Assembly: GCA_013416395.1 (NCBI GenBank)
Contig: JACCEP010000001.1
Coordinates: 372,001 to 436,000, forward strand
DNA: 64,000 nt
Reading direction: 5' to 3'
Origin: Alcaligenaceae bacterium
GTDB taxonomy: Bacteria > Pseudomonadota > Gammaproteobacteria > Burkholderiales > Burkholderiaceae_B
The position numbers and the translations under genes are program-made. This document shows, piece after piece, positions 45,592-54,694 of the stretch. The notes beneath the pieces were generated by a model. It did not search any database and had not been told where the DNA came from. It saw only the letters and a list, made by a program, of their open reading frames with translations. Position 1 is the stretch's first letter. Each line of letters opens with the position of its first letter.

Positions 45592-46722
45592 TTATTCCTT
45601 CCAGGAATCCGCGTAGTTGGGGATTTTGACGCCGTCGGGCAGGGTGTCGACTTCAAGCGCATGACGGGAGTCGATCATGACTGCCACTTCATCTGTGTAT
45701 TTGCGCTCGCCCTGGTTGTTGGCAGCGGCAGCGGCAAAAGCCTTGGGGTGTGGCCCGTGGTGAAAACCCGAGGGGTGCAGGGTGAACATGCCGGGCTTGA
45801 TATTGTCACGGCTGAAAAAATTGCCCTGATGATAGAAAATGGACTCGTCGAATTCATCATTATTGTGAAAGAAAGGTACCTTCAGGGCACCGGGGTCGCT
45901 TTCTATGGGGCGCGGCGCAAAGGTGCAGACAATAATGGTGCCGGACAAGAATGTGGCATGTACCGTGGGCGGCAAATGGTAGCGATCAGACAGCAGTTCG
46001 CGAATGTCGCGCCAGTTCAGTTTTACGGGTACACAATCGCCGTGCCAGCCGACGGCATCCAGAAAGTTATACGGGAAGGTAACCGTCGTAACTTGCTGCA
46101 GGCGCTTTGCACGTACGCGTGTTTCAAACTCGCCCTGCTGATCCTTGAAGGCGTCATCAATTTTGGGCGTATCCAGAACAGCCAGATCAAACTGCGCATG
46201 GCGGCCTGTAATGCCGCGCTCGGGCAGCATGAACAGGTCATCGGTGGCTTCAATGGTTAGCACCTCATTGGGAACCTTGGTTTCCAGACGCCAGACGGTA
46301 CCGCGCGGGATATTGATGTAGTCGCCCTCCCGATAGCTCATGTGGCCGTAATCGCAGAAGAACTCGCCCTCACCCTTATGAAAGAACAGAATCATGTCGC
46401 CATCGCCGTTACGGGCAAGGTCAGGCATGGAGGCCCCGAACTTCCAGAAGCAAACCTGCGTGTTGGCGTTGTGCATGAAGCGGCGCGCCTTCCACGGGCA
46501 GGCCTCGCCATTGTCAAGTCGGTTCAGGTCTAGCAGCGTCAGTTCAAAAGGGCCTTCCCAGTTTGTCCACCCTGTGGGCTTGTGCGCGTGCAGGATATGG
46601 CTGGCAGGGCCAAAAAAGCCGTTACGCCCATGTTCTCGTTCATAGAGACCATCAGGGATGTCGCAGTGTGCCTGACGGGTATGGATGCCTTCTGCCAAGG
46701 GAAATGTGATGTAGTTCTTCAT
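45592..46722 (-). CDS. hmgA: Homogentisate 1,2-dioxygenase
   Basis: A 376-residue cupin-fold Fe(II) dioxygenase that opens homogentisate to 4-maleylacetoacetate. Family features are GEGEFFCDYGHMSYREGDYINIPRG in the core, the DESIFYHQGNFFSRDNI segment and the metal-site region HPSGFHHGPHPKAF near the C-terminus. It is shorter than the well-studied enzymes (about 430-445 residues), with a trimmed N-terminal domain; short bacterial forms of this family exist. A ribosome site AGGAG precedes the start. It is divergent from an IclR regulator, with a palindrome between them. Confidence 0.85.
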   Translation of the reverse strand: MKNYITFPLAEGIHTRQAHCDIPDGLYEREHGRNGFFGPASHILHAHKPTGWTNWEGPFELTLLDLNRLDNGEACPWKARRFMHNANTQVCFWKFGASMPDLARNGDGDMILFFHKGEGEFFCDYGHMSYREGDYINIPRGTVWRLETKVPNEVLTIEATDDLFMLPERGITGRHAQFDLAVLDTPKIDDAFKDQQGEFETRVRAKRLQQVTTVTFPYNFLDAVGWHGDCVPVKLNWRDIRELLSDRYHLPPTVHATFLSGTIIVCTFAPRPIESDPGALKVPFFHNNDEFDESIFYHQGNFFSRDNIKPGMFTLHPSGFHHGPHPKAFAAAAANNQGERKYTDEVAVMIDSRHALEVDTLPDGVKIPNYADSWKE

Positions 46723-46772
46723 GCCTTTCTCCTAAGGGGAAAATGAAATTACTGTTACTCTATACGTAACGC

Positions 46773-46791
46773 TGTTATGATTCTGATAACA
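46773..46791. promoter_or_regulatory. Candidate IclR operator
   Basis: TGTTATgattctgATAACA is a perfect 6-base inverted repeat with a 7-base spacer, in the 169-base divergent region between hmgA and the IclR gene. Its place and symmetry suit an IclR-type operator; binding is inferred. Confidence 0.5.
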
Positions 46792-46891
46792 CATTAAAGC
46801 AGGCTAGTTAAAGCGTCAAGCACTTTACGTCGCAAAAAAATTGGGTTTACAAATTACTGTGCGTGGCGTTTCGGGTTAAAACAGAACGCAG

Positions 46892-47632
46892 ATGAAAAAT
46901 GAAATAACGCACACCAAAAACAGCGAGCCCGGCCAGGGCGTCCAGTCGGTGGAAGTGGGCCTGGCCCTGTTCCATATCCTGGCGCAACAAGGCACGGCCG
47001 TGGGCCTGTCTGATCTCGCCAGACAGGCGGGCATGCATCGCGCCAAGGCATATCGATATTTGATCAGCCTGGCGCGGGCAGGATGGGTGGTGCAAGACCC
47101 TCAAACCAGTATGTACAGTGTGGGGCCGGCCATGCGGGATATGGCGCTGTCGTGGCTGGCAAATCAAGATCCCATCCGTCTGGCCAGCGCAGAAGCGCAG
47201 GCGCTCGCCCTGTCGGTGGGTGAAACGTGTTTTGTTGCGGTCATGGGGCAAAACGGCGCGACGGCGGTGCGGGTCTGTCAGCCGGGCCGGGCCATGTCCA
47301 TTAGCGTCAATGAGGGTGCCACATTTGATGCGCGTTCGTCCGCGACAGGACGTGTGTTTGCCGCCTGGGGCGATGAGGCAAACCGACAGCTTCCGTCGGC
47401 CTTGCGTCGCGAGATTCGTTCTCAGGGTCTGGCCGTGGTCGAAGGCGAACACGTGGTTGGTATTAATGCGGTCAGTGCGCCGGTGTTTGATGCACAAGGG
47501 CATCTGGTGCTGGCACTGACCCTGGTGGGGCCGGCGTCTTCGCTCCAGGCTAGCGCTGAGGGTACGGCAGCACAGGCCCTGCTGGCCGTGTGCCGCCGTA
47601 TGTCGATAGCCCTGGGTTATCAAAATGGCTAA
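46892..47632 (+). CDS. IclR-family transcriptional regulator
   Basis: A 246-residue regulator with an N-terminal winged helix (about 10-70, including VGLSDLARQAGMHRAKAYRYLISL) and a C-terminal IclR effector domain (about 80-240). It is divergent from hmgA and probably controls it, with homogentisate or a related acid as effector; HmgR of Pseudomonas is an IclR protein of this kind. Its end faces the end of the LIV binding-protein gene 15 bases away, with no evident terminator. Confidence 0.9.
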   Translation: MKNEITHTKNSEPGQGVQSVEVGLALFHILAQQGTAVGLSDLARQAGMHRAKAYRYLISLARAGWVVQDPQTSMYSVGPAMRDMALSWLANQDPIRLASAEAQALALSVGETCFVAVMGQNGATAVRVCQPGRAMSISVNEGATFDARSSATGRVFAAWGDEANRQLPSALRREIRSQGLAVVEGEHVVGINAVSAPVFDAQGHLVLALTLVGPASSLQASAEGTAAQALLAVCRRMSIALGYQNG

Positions 47633-47647
47633 CATAACGCTTCTGGC

Positions 47648-48793
47648 TTAGTCCACGAGCGTCCAGTCACCGTTTTTAATCTCAACCATACGAAATGCGC
47701 TCAGGTCCAGGCCCATATGGTCTGTCGCTGACATGTTGACCACGCCCCCGGTGCCAATATAGCCGTGGGTCTGTTCAATCGCATCGCGAACCTTGGCCTT
47801 GTCAGTCGTGCCGGCTCGTTTCATGGCGTCAACAGCAATCATCAAGCCATCGTAGGCATGGCCGCCAAACGTTGACACATCGGTCTTCCAGCGTTCTTTG
47901 AACGCATTAGAATAAGCAGTGACGACCGCCTTCTGCGGATCGCTGTCTGCCAGCTTATCGGCCACGATCAAGGCCGCAGCGGGCAAACGTACTCCTTCGG
48001 CGGCATCGCCGGCAAGCTTGATGAACTCTTCAGAAGCCACCCCATGGGCATGATAAAGCGGCAGTTTGATGCCAAGCTGGCGATAGTTGCGAGTGGCCAG
48101 CGCCGGCCCCTGGCCCATGCCAAAGATGAACACGGCCTGGACATCCGGGTTGTTCTTCATCTTGGTCAATTGCGGGCTCATATCGGTGTCTTTGGGCCCA
48201 TAAGACTCCTCAATGACAATCTGGATACCATTGTCGCCCGCCACCAGCTCGGCCTCTTTTTTCCCCGATTGACCGAAGCCACTGGTTTCACTGAGCAAGG
48301 CAATCTTTGAGATGCCTTGTTTTTTCATGTCCTTAAAGACTTTCTCGGCGGCCATTCTGTCTGTATGAGGCGTCTTGAACACCCATTTTTTGACGGGGTC
48401 AATAATGACAATGGCGCCTGCCAGAGAAATAAATGGAACCCCGGTCTTTTCAACAAGCGGCACCATGGACATGGTGGATCCTGTGGTGGTGCCACCCACA
48501 ATCACATCTACCTTGTCGTCATAAATCAGACGCTTGGTAAAACTGTTGGCCTTGTTGGCATCACTGCCGTCATCGTAGTGGATGAGTTCCAGCTGGCGCC
48601 CCAGTACACCCCCCGACTTGTTGATGGCGTCAACATACATCTCCATGGTCTTGACCTCTGGATCACCCAGAAAGGCGGCCGGCCCGGTGGCCGACAGTAC
48701 GGAACCGATTTTGATGGGGTCTGCAGCCGTTGCGGTCATGCTGAGGGTGGCCAGGGCAATGCCAGCCACCCAGTGCTTATAAGAATGTTTCAT
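47648..48793 (-). CDS. LIV-type ABC transporter solute-binding protein of the aromatic-acid cluster
   Basis: A 381-residue periplasmic binding protein with a signal peptide ending near ATAAD and the family opening IKIGSVLSATGPAAFLGDPE. It is the last gene of the leftward paa operon; its ATG overlaps the stop of a decayed thiolase frame (ATGA), and GAGGAG lies just upstream. The permeases and ATPases of the same class are 9-13 kb away on the other strand (57078-60984) and have no binding protein of their own, so this is probably their partner. The ligand is likely an aryl-acetate or related acid. Confidence 0.9.
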   Translation of the reverse strand: MKHSYKHWVAGIALATLSMTATAADPIKIGSVLSATGPAAFLGDPEVKTMEMYVDAINKSGGVLGRQLELIHYDDGSDANKANSFTKRLIYDDKVDVIVGGTTTGSTMSMVPLVEKTGVPFISLAGAIVIIDPVKKWVFKTPHTDRMAAEKVFKDMKKQGISKIALLSETSGFGQSGKKEAELVAGDNGIQIVIEESYGPKDTDMSPQLTKMKNNPDVQAVFIFGMGQGPALATRNYRQLGIKLPLYHAHGVASEEFIKLAGDAAEGVRLPAAALIVADKLADSDPQKAVVTAYSNAFKERWKTDVSTFGGHAYDGLMIAVDAMKRAGTTDKAKVRDAIEQTHGYIGTGGVVNMSATDHMGLDLSAFRMVEIKNGDWTLVD

Positions 48794-48993
48794 GACTTGT
48801 CTCCTCGTGTGAGGTTTGGGTTCTTAATGACCAGGGCGATACCCTGGCCGACGACCATGCACAGGGTGCACAGTGCATACTGCCCGCTGCGGCGGACGAG
48901 TTCGTAGGCAGCGCTCGTCACCCGACGAACGCCGCTCATATACAGGGAGTACACGACGATGCCGTGCAGCGCATTGCAAAGACGGACATCCAT
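48790..48993 (-). pseudogene. Remnant of a beta-ketoadipyl-CoA/acetyl-CoA-type thiolase C-terminus
   Basis: The 67-codon frame keeps the thiolase end signature: SGQYALCTLCMVVGQGIALVI matches the family's GGRYALCTMCIGVGQGIALVI pattern, and YMSGVRRVTSAAYEL matches the preceding LGMSGARLVTTA stretch. The catalytic His region (GHPLG) is degraded and the first 330 or so residues are missing. The frame begins 3 bases after the paaK stop and its stop overlaps the binding-protein start, so a deletion removed most of a thiolase gene (probably paaJ/pcaF-like) while leaving operon spacing intact. It may still be translated to keep the downstream gene coupled. Confidence 0.75.
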
Positions 48994-48996
48994 GAC

Positions 48997-50319
48997 TTAT
49001 TCCTGCCTGGGGCGTTGGTCATAGACGCGACGGGCCTTGCCCGTCTGCGTGCGAGGAAGCTCGCCGTAGTGCATGATGCTGACCCGGGTCATGATGCCGA
49101 TATTGGTTTTTATATGATGTTGCAGGCGCTTGATAACCTGGTTGATCTGATCCGATGAAGCACTGTCAACGCCGTGCTGAAGCTCACAGCGCACTTCTAC
49201 ATGATCCAGGTGGCCGTCGCGTGTGATGACGATCTGATAATTGCCATTGAGCATAGGGTCACGCATGATCTGCTCTTCAACCTGAGTCGGGAAGACGTTT
49301 ACGCCACGAATAATCAGCATGTCATCCGTGCGTCCCGAGATGCGGCCCATGCGACGGAAACTGCGTGCCGTAGGCGGCAACAGCCTGGTCAGATCACGGG
49401 TGCGATAGCGGATGATGGGCAAGGCCTCTTTGGTCAGCGAGGTAAAGACAAGCTCACCTTCCTCACCGTCAGCCACGGGCAGGCCGGTATCGGGGTTAAC
49501 GATTTCCGGGTAGAAGTGATCTTCCCAGATGACAGGGCCATCTTTGGTTTCTATGCATTCAGAAGCCACCCCTGGCCCCATGACCTCCGACAAACCGTAA
49601 ATATCCACGGCATCCAGCCCGAGCTTTGCCTCGATTTCGCTACGCATGCCTTCACCCCAAGGCTCCGCACCAAAGATACCGACTTTCAGTGGGATATCCT
49701 CGGGAGCAATGCCCCTGCGCTCCAGCTCTTCGGCAATAACCAGCGAATAGGACGGCGTCACCATAATGATTTCTGGCCGCAGATCCATGATGAACTGAAC
49801 CTGCTTCTCGGTTTGACCGCCCGACATGGGAATCACCGTACAGCCTGCACGTTCAGCACCATAGTGCGCGCCCAGACCGCCCGTAAACAGACCATAGCCG
49901 TAGGCCACATGACAGGTGTCGCCGGGTCGGCCACCCGCAGCGCGGATCGATCGAGCCGTCAGATCAGCCCAGGTGTTGATGTCGTTCAGGGTGTAGCCGA
50001 CCACAGTGGGTTTGCCCGTGGTTCCGGAAGAGGCATGTATGCGGGCCAACTTTTGACGCGGTACGGCGAACATGCCAAAGGGGTAATTGCGGCGCAGGTC
50101 GTCCTTGGTCGTACACGGGAACTTGTGTATATCTTCCAGCGTGTGCAGATCGTCTGGATGAACCCCTTTCGCATCAAAGGCTTGTCGGTAATGCGGCACG
50201 TTTTCATAGGCGTGACGCAGTGTCCAGCGCAGACGCTCGAGCTGCAGGGCGGTAATTTCGTCCCGCGAGGCGGTTTCTATGGGAGCGAGGTCTCCCGGGT
50301 TGGGGTGTTTAACGGGCAT
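48997..50319 (-). CDS. paaK: Phenylacetate-CoA ligase
   Basis: A 440-residue AMP-forming ligase that activates phenylacetate to phenylacetyl-CoA. The P-loop SSGTTGKPTVVGYT (about 97-110), the aromatic pocket region YGYGLFTGGLGAHYG, the adenylate motif YGLSEVMGPG and the C-terminal catalytic Lys region TGKARRV are all present, as is the PaaK C-terminal domain. Length is normal. It follows paaI by 20 bases in the leftward operon. Homologues acting on hydroxylated phenylacetates exist, so the preferred acid is not certain. Confidence 0.93.
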   Translation of the reverse strand: MPVKHPNPGDLAPIETASRDEITALQLERLRWTLRHAYENVPHYRQAFDAKGVHPDDLHTLEDIHKFPCTTKDDLRRNYPFGMFAVPRQKLARIHASSGTTGKPTVVGYTLNDINTWADLTARSIRAAGGRPGDTCHVAYGYGLFTGGLGAHYGAERAGCTVIPMSGGQTEKQVQFIMDLRPEIIMVTPSYSLVIAEELERRGIAPEDIPLKVGIFGAEPWGEGMRSEIEAKLGLDAVDIYGLSEVMGPGVASECIETKDGPVIWEDHFYPEIVNPDTGLPVADGEEGELVFTSLTKEALPIIRYRTRDLTRLLPPTARSFRRMGRISGRTDDMLIIRGVNVFPTQVEEQIMRDPMLNGNYQIVITRDGHLDHVEVRCELQHGVDSASSDQINQVIKRLQHHIKTNIGIMTRVSIMHYGELPRTQTGKARRVYDQRPRQE

Positions 50320-50339
50320 GTTTTGTCTCCTGGTTTTTT

Positions 50340-50807
50340 TCAGTTTTCATTCGTGCCGGATTGCAGGGTTTCCGTCACCAAGCCTTGAATGCGGTGTGAC
50401 TTTCCCCGGAACAGCGCAATATCCTGGCCAGTGCTCAGGTTGTGTACGGTAATGTCATAGACACCCGTGCGTCCACCATGTGTTCGTGCCTGGGCGTCAG
50501 CCTGTAAATGGTCACCGGCGTGGGCGGGTTTCAGGAAATCAATATGGCACGCCGAGGCTACTGTGTTGTGGTTATCGCTATTGCAAGCATAGGCAAAAGC
50601 AGTATCGGCCAGGGTAAAGATCATGCCGCCGTGACACATGCCGTGTCCATTGAGCATGTCAGTGCGAACAATCATTGATAGCCGGGCGTTGCCGGGTGCA
50701 ATGGTATCCAGGCGAATTTCCAGCGCCTGGGCGGCACGGTCGCGCTCCCACATGGCTGCCGCCACAGTTTCGGCGAGGGATTGCGAGCTTAAGGCTTCAT
50801 GCGTCAT
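50340..50807 (-). CDS. paaI: Hydroxyphenylacetyl-CoA thioesterase
   Basis: A 155-residue hotdog-fold thioesterase matching PaaI, which rescues CoA from dead-end hydroxyphenylacetyl-CoA and ring-opened products. The active-site helix is NGHGMCHGGMIFTLADTAFA, with the catalytic Asp in LADT. It lies between paaG and paaK with a 3-base gap to paaG. The tetrameric cytoplasmic form is expected. Confidence 0.9.
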   Translation of the reverse strand: MTHEALSSQSLAETVAAAMWERDRAAQALEIRLDTIAPGNARLSMIVRTDMLNGHGMCHGGMIFTLADTAFAYACNSDNHNTVASACHIDFLKPAHAGDHLQADAQARTHGGRTGVYDITVHNLSTGQDIALFRGKSHRIQGLVTETLQSGTNEN

Positions 50808-50810
50808 GGT

Positions 50811-51605
50811 TTAATTTCCCGTAAAACGTGCTGGCCGTTTTTCCATAAAGGCCGCCACACCCTCGGCATAATCCTGGCGCCAACCCAATTCACGCATAAA
50901 GCCGGCCTCCATGGATAGCTGTTGGGCCAGTGTGTGAGAAGGCGCTGCCTGCATTGCCTGACGCGTTCGCACCAGTGCGCGCGTAGGTGCCTTGGCAAGA
51001 TATGCAGCCAGGCGTTCTGTTTCCGCTTCAAACTGATCATCAGCAACACAAGACCAGATCAGGCCCCAGTCAGCAGCCTGACGGGCGGGCAAACGTTCGG
51101 CCAGCATGGCCAGACCCATGGCGCGCGCCATACCAATGCGTTGCGGCAGCAGCCAGGTTCCACCGGTATCAGGAATAAGGCCCACTTTGCTGAAAGCCTG
51201 CAAAAAATAAGCCGATTCTGTAGCAATCACCAGATCGCACGCCAGGGCGATAGAGGCCCCGGCCCCTGCCGCAATGCCGTTAACCGCTGCCAGCGTAGGA
51301 ACCTTCAGATCTTGCAGTGCGAGAATCAAAGGCTTATAAAACCGCTCCACGGTTTCACCCAAGTCTGGCGCCTGCTCTGATCCGCTCTGTAGAGCCTGGT
51401 CGCCCAGATCCTGCCCCGCGCAAAACCCACGCCCCGCACCGGTTAGCACCAGCACGCGGGCTTCAGCGCTACGCTGAATCTGCTCTAACGCCTCACGCAG
51501 CGCTTCATGCATGGCTGCATTAAAACTATTGAGCTTGTCAGGGCGTGCAAGCGTAATACGGGCGATGCCATCGGTCAGGGAAAACTGAATCGTTGAATTG
51601 TTCAC
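50811..51605 (-). CDS. paaG: Enoyl-CoA hydratase/isomerase, PaaG-like
   Basis: A 264-residue crotonase-fold protein. PaaG isomerises ring-1,2-epoxyphenylacetyl-CoA to the oxepin-CoA. The family oxyanion stretch GRGFCAGQDLGD and the PaaG-like active-site segment LIPDTGGTWLLPQRIG, with the Asp used by PaaG, are visible. Length equals that of the E. coli protein. It lies between paaN and paaI in one operon. The epoxidase that makes its substrate (PaaABCDE) is not in this window. Confidence 0.88.
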   Translation of the reverse strand: MNNSTIQFSLTDGIARITLARPDKLNSFNAAMHEALREALEQIQRSAEARVLVLTGAGRGFCAGQDLGDQALQSGSEQAPDLGETVERFYKPLILALQDLKVPTLAAVNGIAAGAGASIALACDLVIATESAYFLQAFSKVGLIPDTGGTWLLPQRIGMARAMGLAMLAERLPARQAADWGLIWSCVADDQFEAETERLAAYLAKAPTRALVRTRQAMQAAPSHTLAQQLSMEAGFMRELGWRQDYAEGVAAFMEKRPARFTGN

Positions 51606-51620
51606 TGCTCGGTCTCCAGG

Positions 51621-53288
51621 TCAGACGTGTTGACGTCGCTGTACGACGCGGAAGCGGTTTGCGACGAAGGCCGAATCCGCGTACGAAGCATTGCCTGCGG
51701 GGTTACCACCAGTGCCATGAAAATCTGAGTAGGCGGCTGATTGGTTAACAAATACGCCCCCGGTCAGGTTGATCGAGAGGGCAACCTTGGCGCGCCACGA
51801 AACCTGGGTCGCCGCATCGATCACCTTGTCGTTCGTGCTGTAAATAGCCATGGTCAGGGCCCCGTGTTGACGGGTAAGGTCTTCGACCAGGGCCAGTGCA
51901 GCCTGCGTATCGGCAGCGCGAACCAGAAAGCTGATGGGGCCAAACTGCTCTTGGGTGAAAAACCCGGCGTCAGTGGCGTCGCAGGCCAGCAACACCGGCG
52001 TACGGACGCGGGCCTGAGGAAAATCGGGGTTGGTCAGGCTGCGCGGAGCCAGTATGACCTGACCCATGGCACCGGAGGCCGCCTTCTCAATGCGTGCCAG
52101 GGTTTCGTCAGACTGGATCGCACCGAGCACCGCATGTGCGGTTTCTGGTTTGGACAGAAAGTGGTCGACAGCCTGGGCCAGATCCTGGCAAACCTGCTCA
52201 TAGGTCTTGTGACCGTCGTTTGTAGCAATCCCTTTAGCAGGAATGATCAGTGCCTGAGAGGTGGTACACATCTGACCCGAATACAGTGACAGCGTAAAAG
52301 CCAGATTACGCAGCATGCCCTGATAGTCGTCAGTTGAATCGACCACGATACTGTTGACGCCCGCCAGTTCGGCATACACCTGCGCCTGGCGGCAGTGATC
52401 TAACAGCCATTTGCCAAATACGTTGCCGCCTGTGTAATCAATCGAGTGCACATCTGGGTGGGTATACAGATCACATGCGGCCTCGCGCGAGGGAGGCAGA
52501 CACAGCGACACCAGATCAGGGTTCAGGCCGTTTTCCTCAAGCACAGCGCGTATCGTGCGCACCGTGATGGCGGCAGGCAACACGACCTGACTGTGCGGTT
52601 TGAGAATGACAGGGTTGCCGGTGGCCAGGGCTGCAAACACGCCGGGGTATGTGTTCCAGGTGGGGAAAGTAGCGCAGCCAATTACCACAGCCACGCCGCG
52701 TCCAACGATCTCAAAGTGCTTGCGCATCACCAAGGCCGGGTGCTTGCCCTGCGGTTTTTCCCAGGTGCTTTCGGCCGGGATGAAAGACATCTCGCGCCAG
52801 GCATAGGCCACCGCTTCCAGGCCACGATCCTGGGCGTGCGGCGCCCCCGCCTGGAAGGCCATCATCCACCCCTGACCGCTCGTCATCATGACGGCATGAG
52901 CGATCTCGAAACTCTGGCGATTCAGACGCTGAAGAATTTCCAGACACACACCAACCCGCCCTTCAGCGCCCAAGGCTTGCCATGCGGGCATGGCCTGCAT
53001 GGCTGCATCGACCAGCGCCTGTGGGTCGGAGACCGGATAGCTGATGCCAAGAGCCTGCCCGTATGGTGAATTTTCGTCTTTATGCCATGCACACTGGCCG
53101 GGCTGACTCAACTCAAAAGCATGGCCCAGATGTGCCTCAAAGGCTGCACGGCCGGTTTCTGCTGCGTTTTCACCATAAGCCCTGGGGCTGGGAGACTCAG
53201 CAAAGGCCGACCAATAGCTACGATCTGCAATCGTCTGGAGTGCGCGATCCAATAGTGGGCGGTGTTGTTCCAGCAGGCGGTGCGGCAT
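51621..53288 (-). CDS. paaN: PaaN-type aldehyde dehydrogenase of phenylacetate degradation
   Basis: A 555-residue aldehyde dehydrogenase of the PaaN group, without the MaoC hydratase domain found in PaaZ. The start at 53288 is chosen because GGAGG (53292-53296) precedes it at good spacing. The nucleophile Cys is in YSGQMCTTSQ and the NPVILKPHSQVVLPAA stretch marks the cofactor domain. In the pathway such a protein oxidises the ring-opened semialdehyde-CoA. It is the first gene of the leftward paa operon, divergent from the diiron oxygenase genes. Confidence 0.88.
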   Translation of the reverse strand: MPHRLLEQHRPLLDRALQTIADRSYWSAFAESPSPRAYGENAAETGRAAFEAHLGHAFELSQPGQCAWHKDENSPYGQALGISYPVSDPQALVDAAMQAMPAWQALGAEGRVGVCLEILQRLNRQSFEIAHAVMMTSGQGWMMAFQAGAPHAQDRGLEAVAYAWREMSFIPAESTWEKPQGKHPALVMRKHFEIVGRGVAVVIGCATFPTWNTYPGVFAALATGNPVILKPHSQVVLPAAITVRTIRAVLEENGLNPDLVSLCLPPSREAACDLYTHPDVHSIDYTGGNVFGKWLLDHCRQAQVYAELAGVNSIVVDSTDDYQGMLRNLAFTLSLYSGQMCTTSQALIIPAKGIATNDGHKTYEQVCQDLAQAVDHFLSKPETAHAVLGAIQSDETLARIEKAASGAMGQVILAPRSLTNPDFPQARVRTPVLLACDATDAGFFTQEQFGPISFLVRAADTQAALALVEDLTRQHGALTMAIYSTNDKVIDAATQVSWRAKVALSINLTGGVFVNQSAAYSDFHGTGGNPAGNASYADSAFVANRFRVVQRRQHV

Positions 53289-53641
53289 AGTGACCTCCAA
53301 GTCTGCGTTGCTCGCAAGGCGAACAATAAAATACGAATATGATTGTTAATATGCTAATTAATGTATCACTTATCCACCAGCATTTTTTATATTGAAATGA
53401 TTTATCTGAAACACGAATGAATCCATAGCTATTTGTGATAACAAGCATATACAAGGCTTCACGAGGATAATTCGACGATATACCCAATAGGAAGAAGCCA
53501 ATTAATGGAAAACCCTAGCCCTTAAACGATACAAATACTTTGACAAGATAGATGTTTACGTAACATGATTAAGGCGCCTGAGAAGAAGGCACGTGCAGGT
53601 CATCTGCCTCATCCACACAACCACACCTTGAAGGAGGTGCT
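53289..53641. promoter_or_regulatory. AT-rich divergent control region between paaN and the diiron oxygenase
   Basis: This 353-base region has no gene. A candidate rightward promoter is TTGACA at 53540-53545 with CATGAT at 53564-53569 (18-base spacing). Two GAAT-containing stretches near 53330 and 53410 (reverse strand ATTCGTATT and ATTCGTGTT) resemble one half of the E. coli PaaX box and may be PaaX sites. The rightward gene has an ideal ribosome site AAGGAGGTG at 53631-53639. Confidence 0.45.
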
Positions 53642-54667
53642 ATGTCCAGCAAAGAACGCTATGCGGACAAGATGGAATTCCCGCCCGAAATTGAACAACC
53701 CAATATCTATCCGTTGTCCTGGCACCGGAAAACTGAAAAACTGCAAGAAGTCTGGGAGGCTTCCCTGCGTGAATACTGGGAGCCCGAAAAACTCCCGTGG
53801 GACACCCTTGATGTCGAGAGCTATACCTGGGAAGAACGTGAAAGCATCGCCTATTGGTGGACATTGCTTTCGGTGTTCGATGCGTCTGCGCCACCCGTCT
53901 TTGCCGAGGCACTGATCAAGACTTACGAGGTGCACGAAGAAGACCCCGTACGCAAGTGTTTCTTCTCGGTCACCAGCGACGAGCAAAACCATGAAATCAT
54001 GTGCGGCCTGGCAATCACCAAGTTGCTGGATCACCCAGACCCACTGACTTATCAACCCAAGACCGAGATCGGGCGCAAATTACAGAAGAATGCTCGCTGG
54101 CTCTACTTCAATGGCGCGCGCTACTGGAATGGCTACAAGAGCGCCGTGCCTAAATACGATCTGGCCGTGCTGTTCAGTTCGTTCCTGATGGGCGAGATCG
54201 CTGCAGCAACGATCTTCAAGCAAATGTTTGATAACACGCGCGAGCCTGTATTTAAGGAGGCGTTCAAGAACATTGGGCGTGACGAAGGCCGCCACATGGC
54301 CATCTGTATGGCAGTGATGGAGCGTGACTACCCTGGCATCAGCGCCGAGCACAAAGCCATCGTCACCAAGCAGATTCGTGCGGGCTACCTGTTTCTGTCG
54401 GCAGTCCTGTTCGAGCCGCCCATGGAATTCTGGGATCTGCCGGAAGATTTCATCGAAAACCAGCGTGCTGGCGAAGACATCGCCCGTAATGCCGGGTTTG
54501 GCATTCCTACCTACGAAGCCAAACTCGAAAACTGGCGCAATGCGATGATCAACCTGAAAGGTGTGCTGGATCGTTACGACATTCCATTTCCAGCCATCCC
54601 GGAAGTCGGGATCACCGGTGAAGAAGTCTCGGAAGTCGACATGCAGGACATTATTCCGGTGTTCTGA
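53642..54667 (+). CDS. Ferritin-like diiron protein, probable oxygenase component
   Basis: A 341-residue soluble protein with the two ExxH signatures of carboxylate-bridged diiron proteins: E114-H117 in DEQNHE and E215-H218 in DEGRHM, plus E185 in MGEIAAAT on the helix between. This fits the R2/AurF-type four-helix bundle that activates oxygen. It is not PaaA or BoxB by motif. An ideal ribosome site precedes it, and a ferredoxin reductase follows, giving a self-contained two-component oxygenase. Placement with paa genes and paaX suggests hydroxylation or another oxidation of an aryl-acetate or its CoA ester. The substrate is unknown and I know of no named member. Confidence 0.75.
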   Translation: MSSKERYADKMEFPPEIEQPNIYPLSWHRKTEKLQEVWEASLREYWEPEKLPWDTLDVESYTWEERESIAYWWTLLSVFDASAPPVFAEALIKTYEVHEEDPVRKCFFSVTSDEQNHEIMCGLAITKLLDHPDPLTYQPKTEIGRKLQKNARWLYFNGARYWNGYKSAVPKYDLAVLFSSFLMGEIAAATIFKQMFDNTREPVFKEAFKNIGRDEGRHMAICMAVMERDYPGISAEHKAIVTKQIRAGYLFLSAVLFEPPMEFWDLPEDFIENQRAGEDIARNAGFGIPTYEAKLENWRNAMINLKGVLDRYDIPFPAIPEVGITGEEVSEVDMQDIIPVF

Positions 54668-54694
54668 CCAAGGCTTCATGGATAAACGCTTAAT

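Noticed and set aside
45283-46260. Rightward frame of 325 codons running from inside maiA across hmgA
   Set aside because: It overlaps two strongly supported genes on both strands and shows no domain.
49174-50388. Long rightward open frame (404 codons) antisense to paaK
   Set aside because: It is the complement of a well-supported gene. Its translation has no family features and is rich in His, Gln and Arg, as expected of antisense GC-rich DNA.
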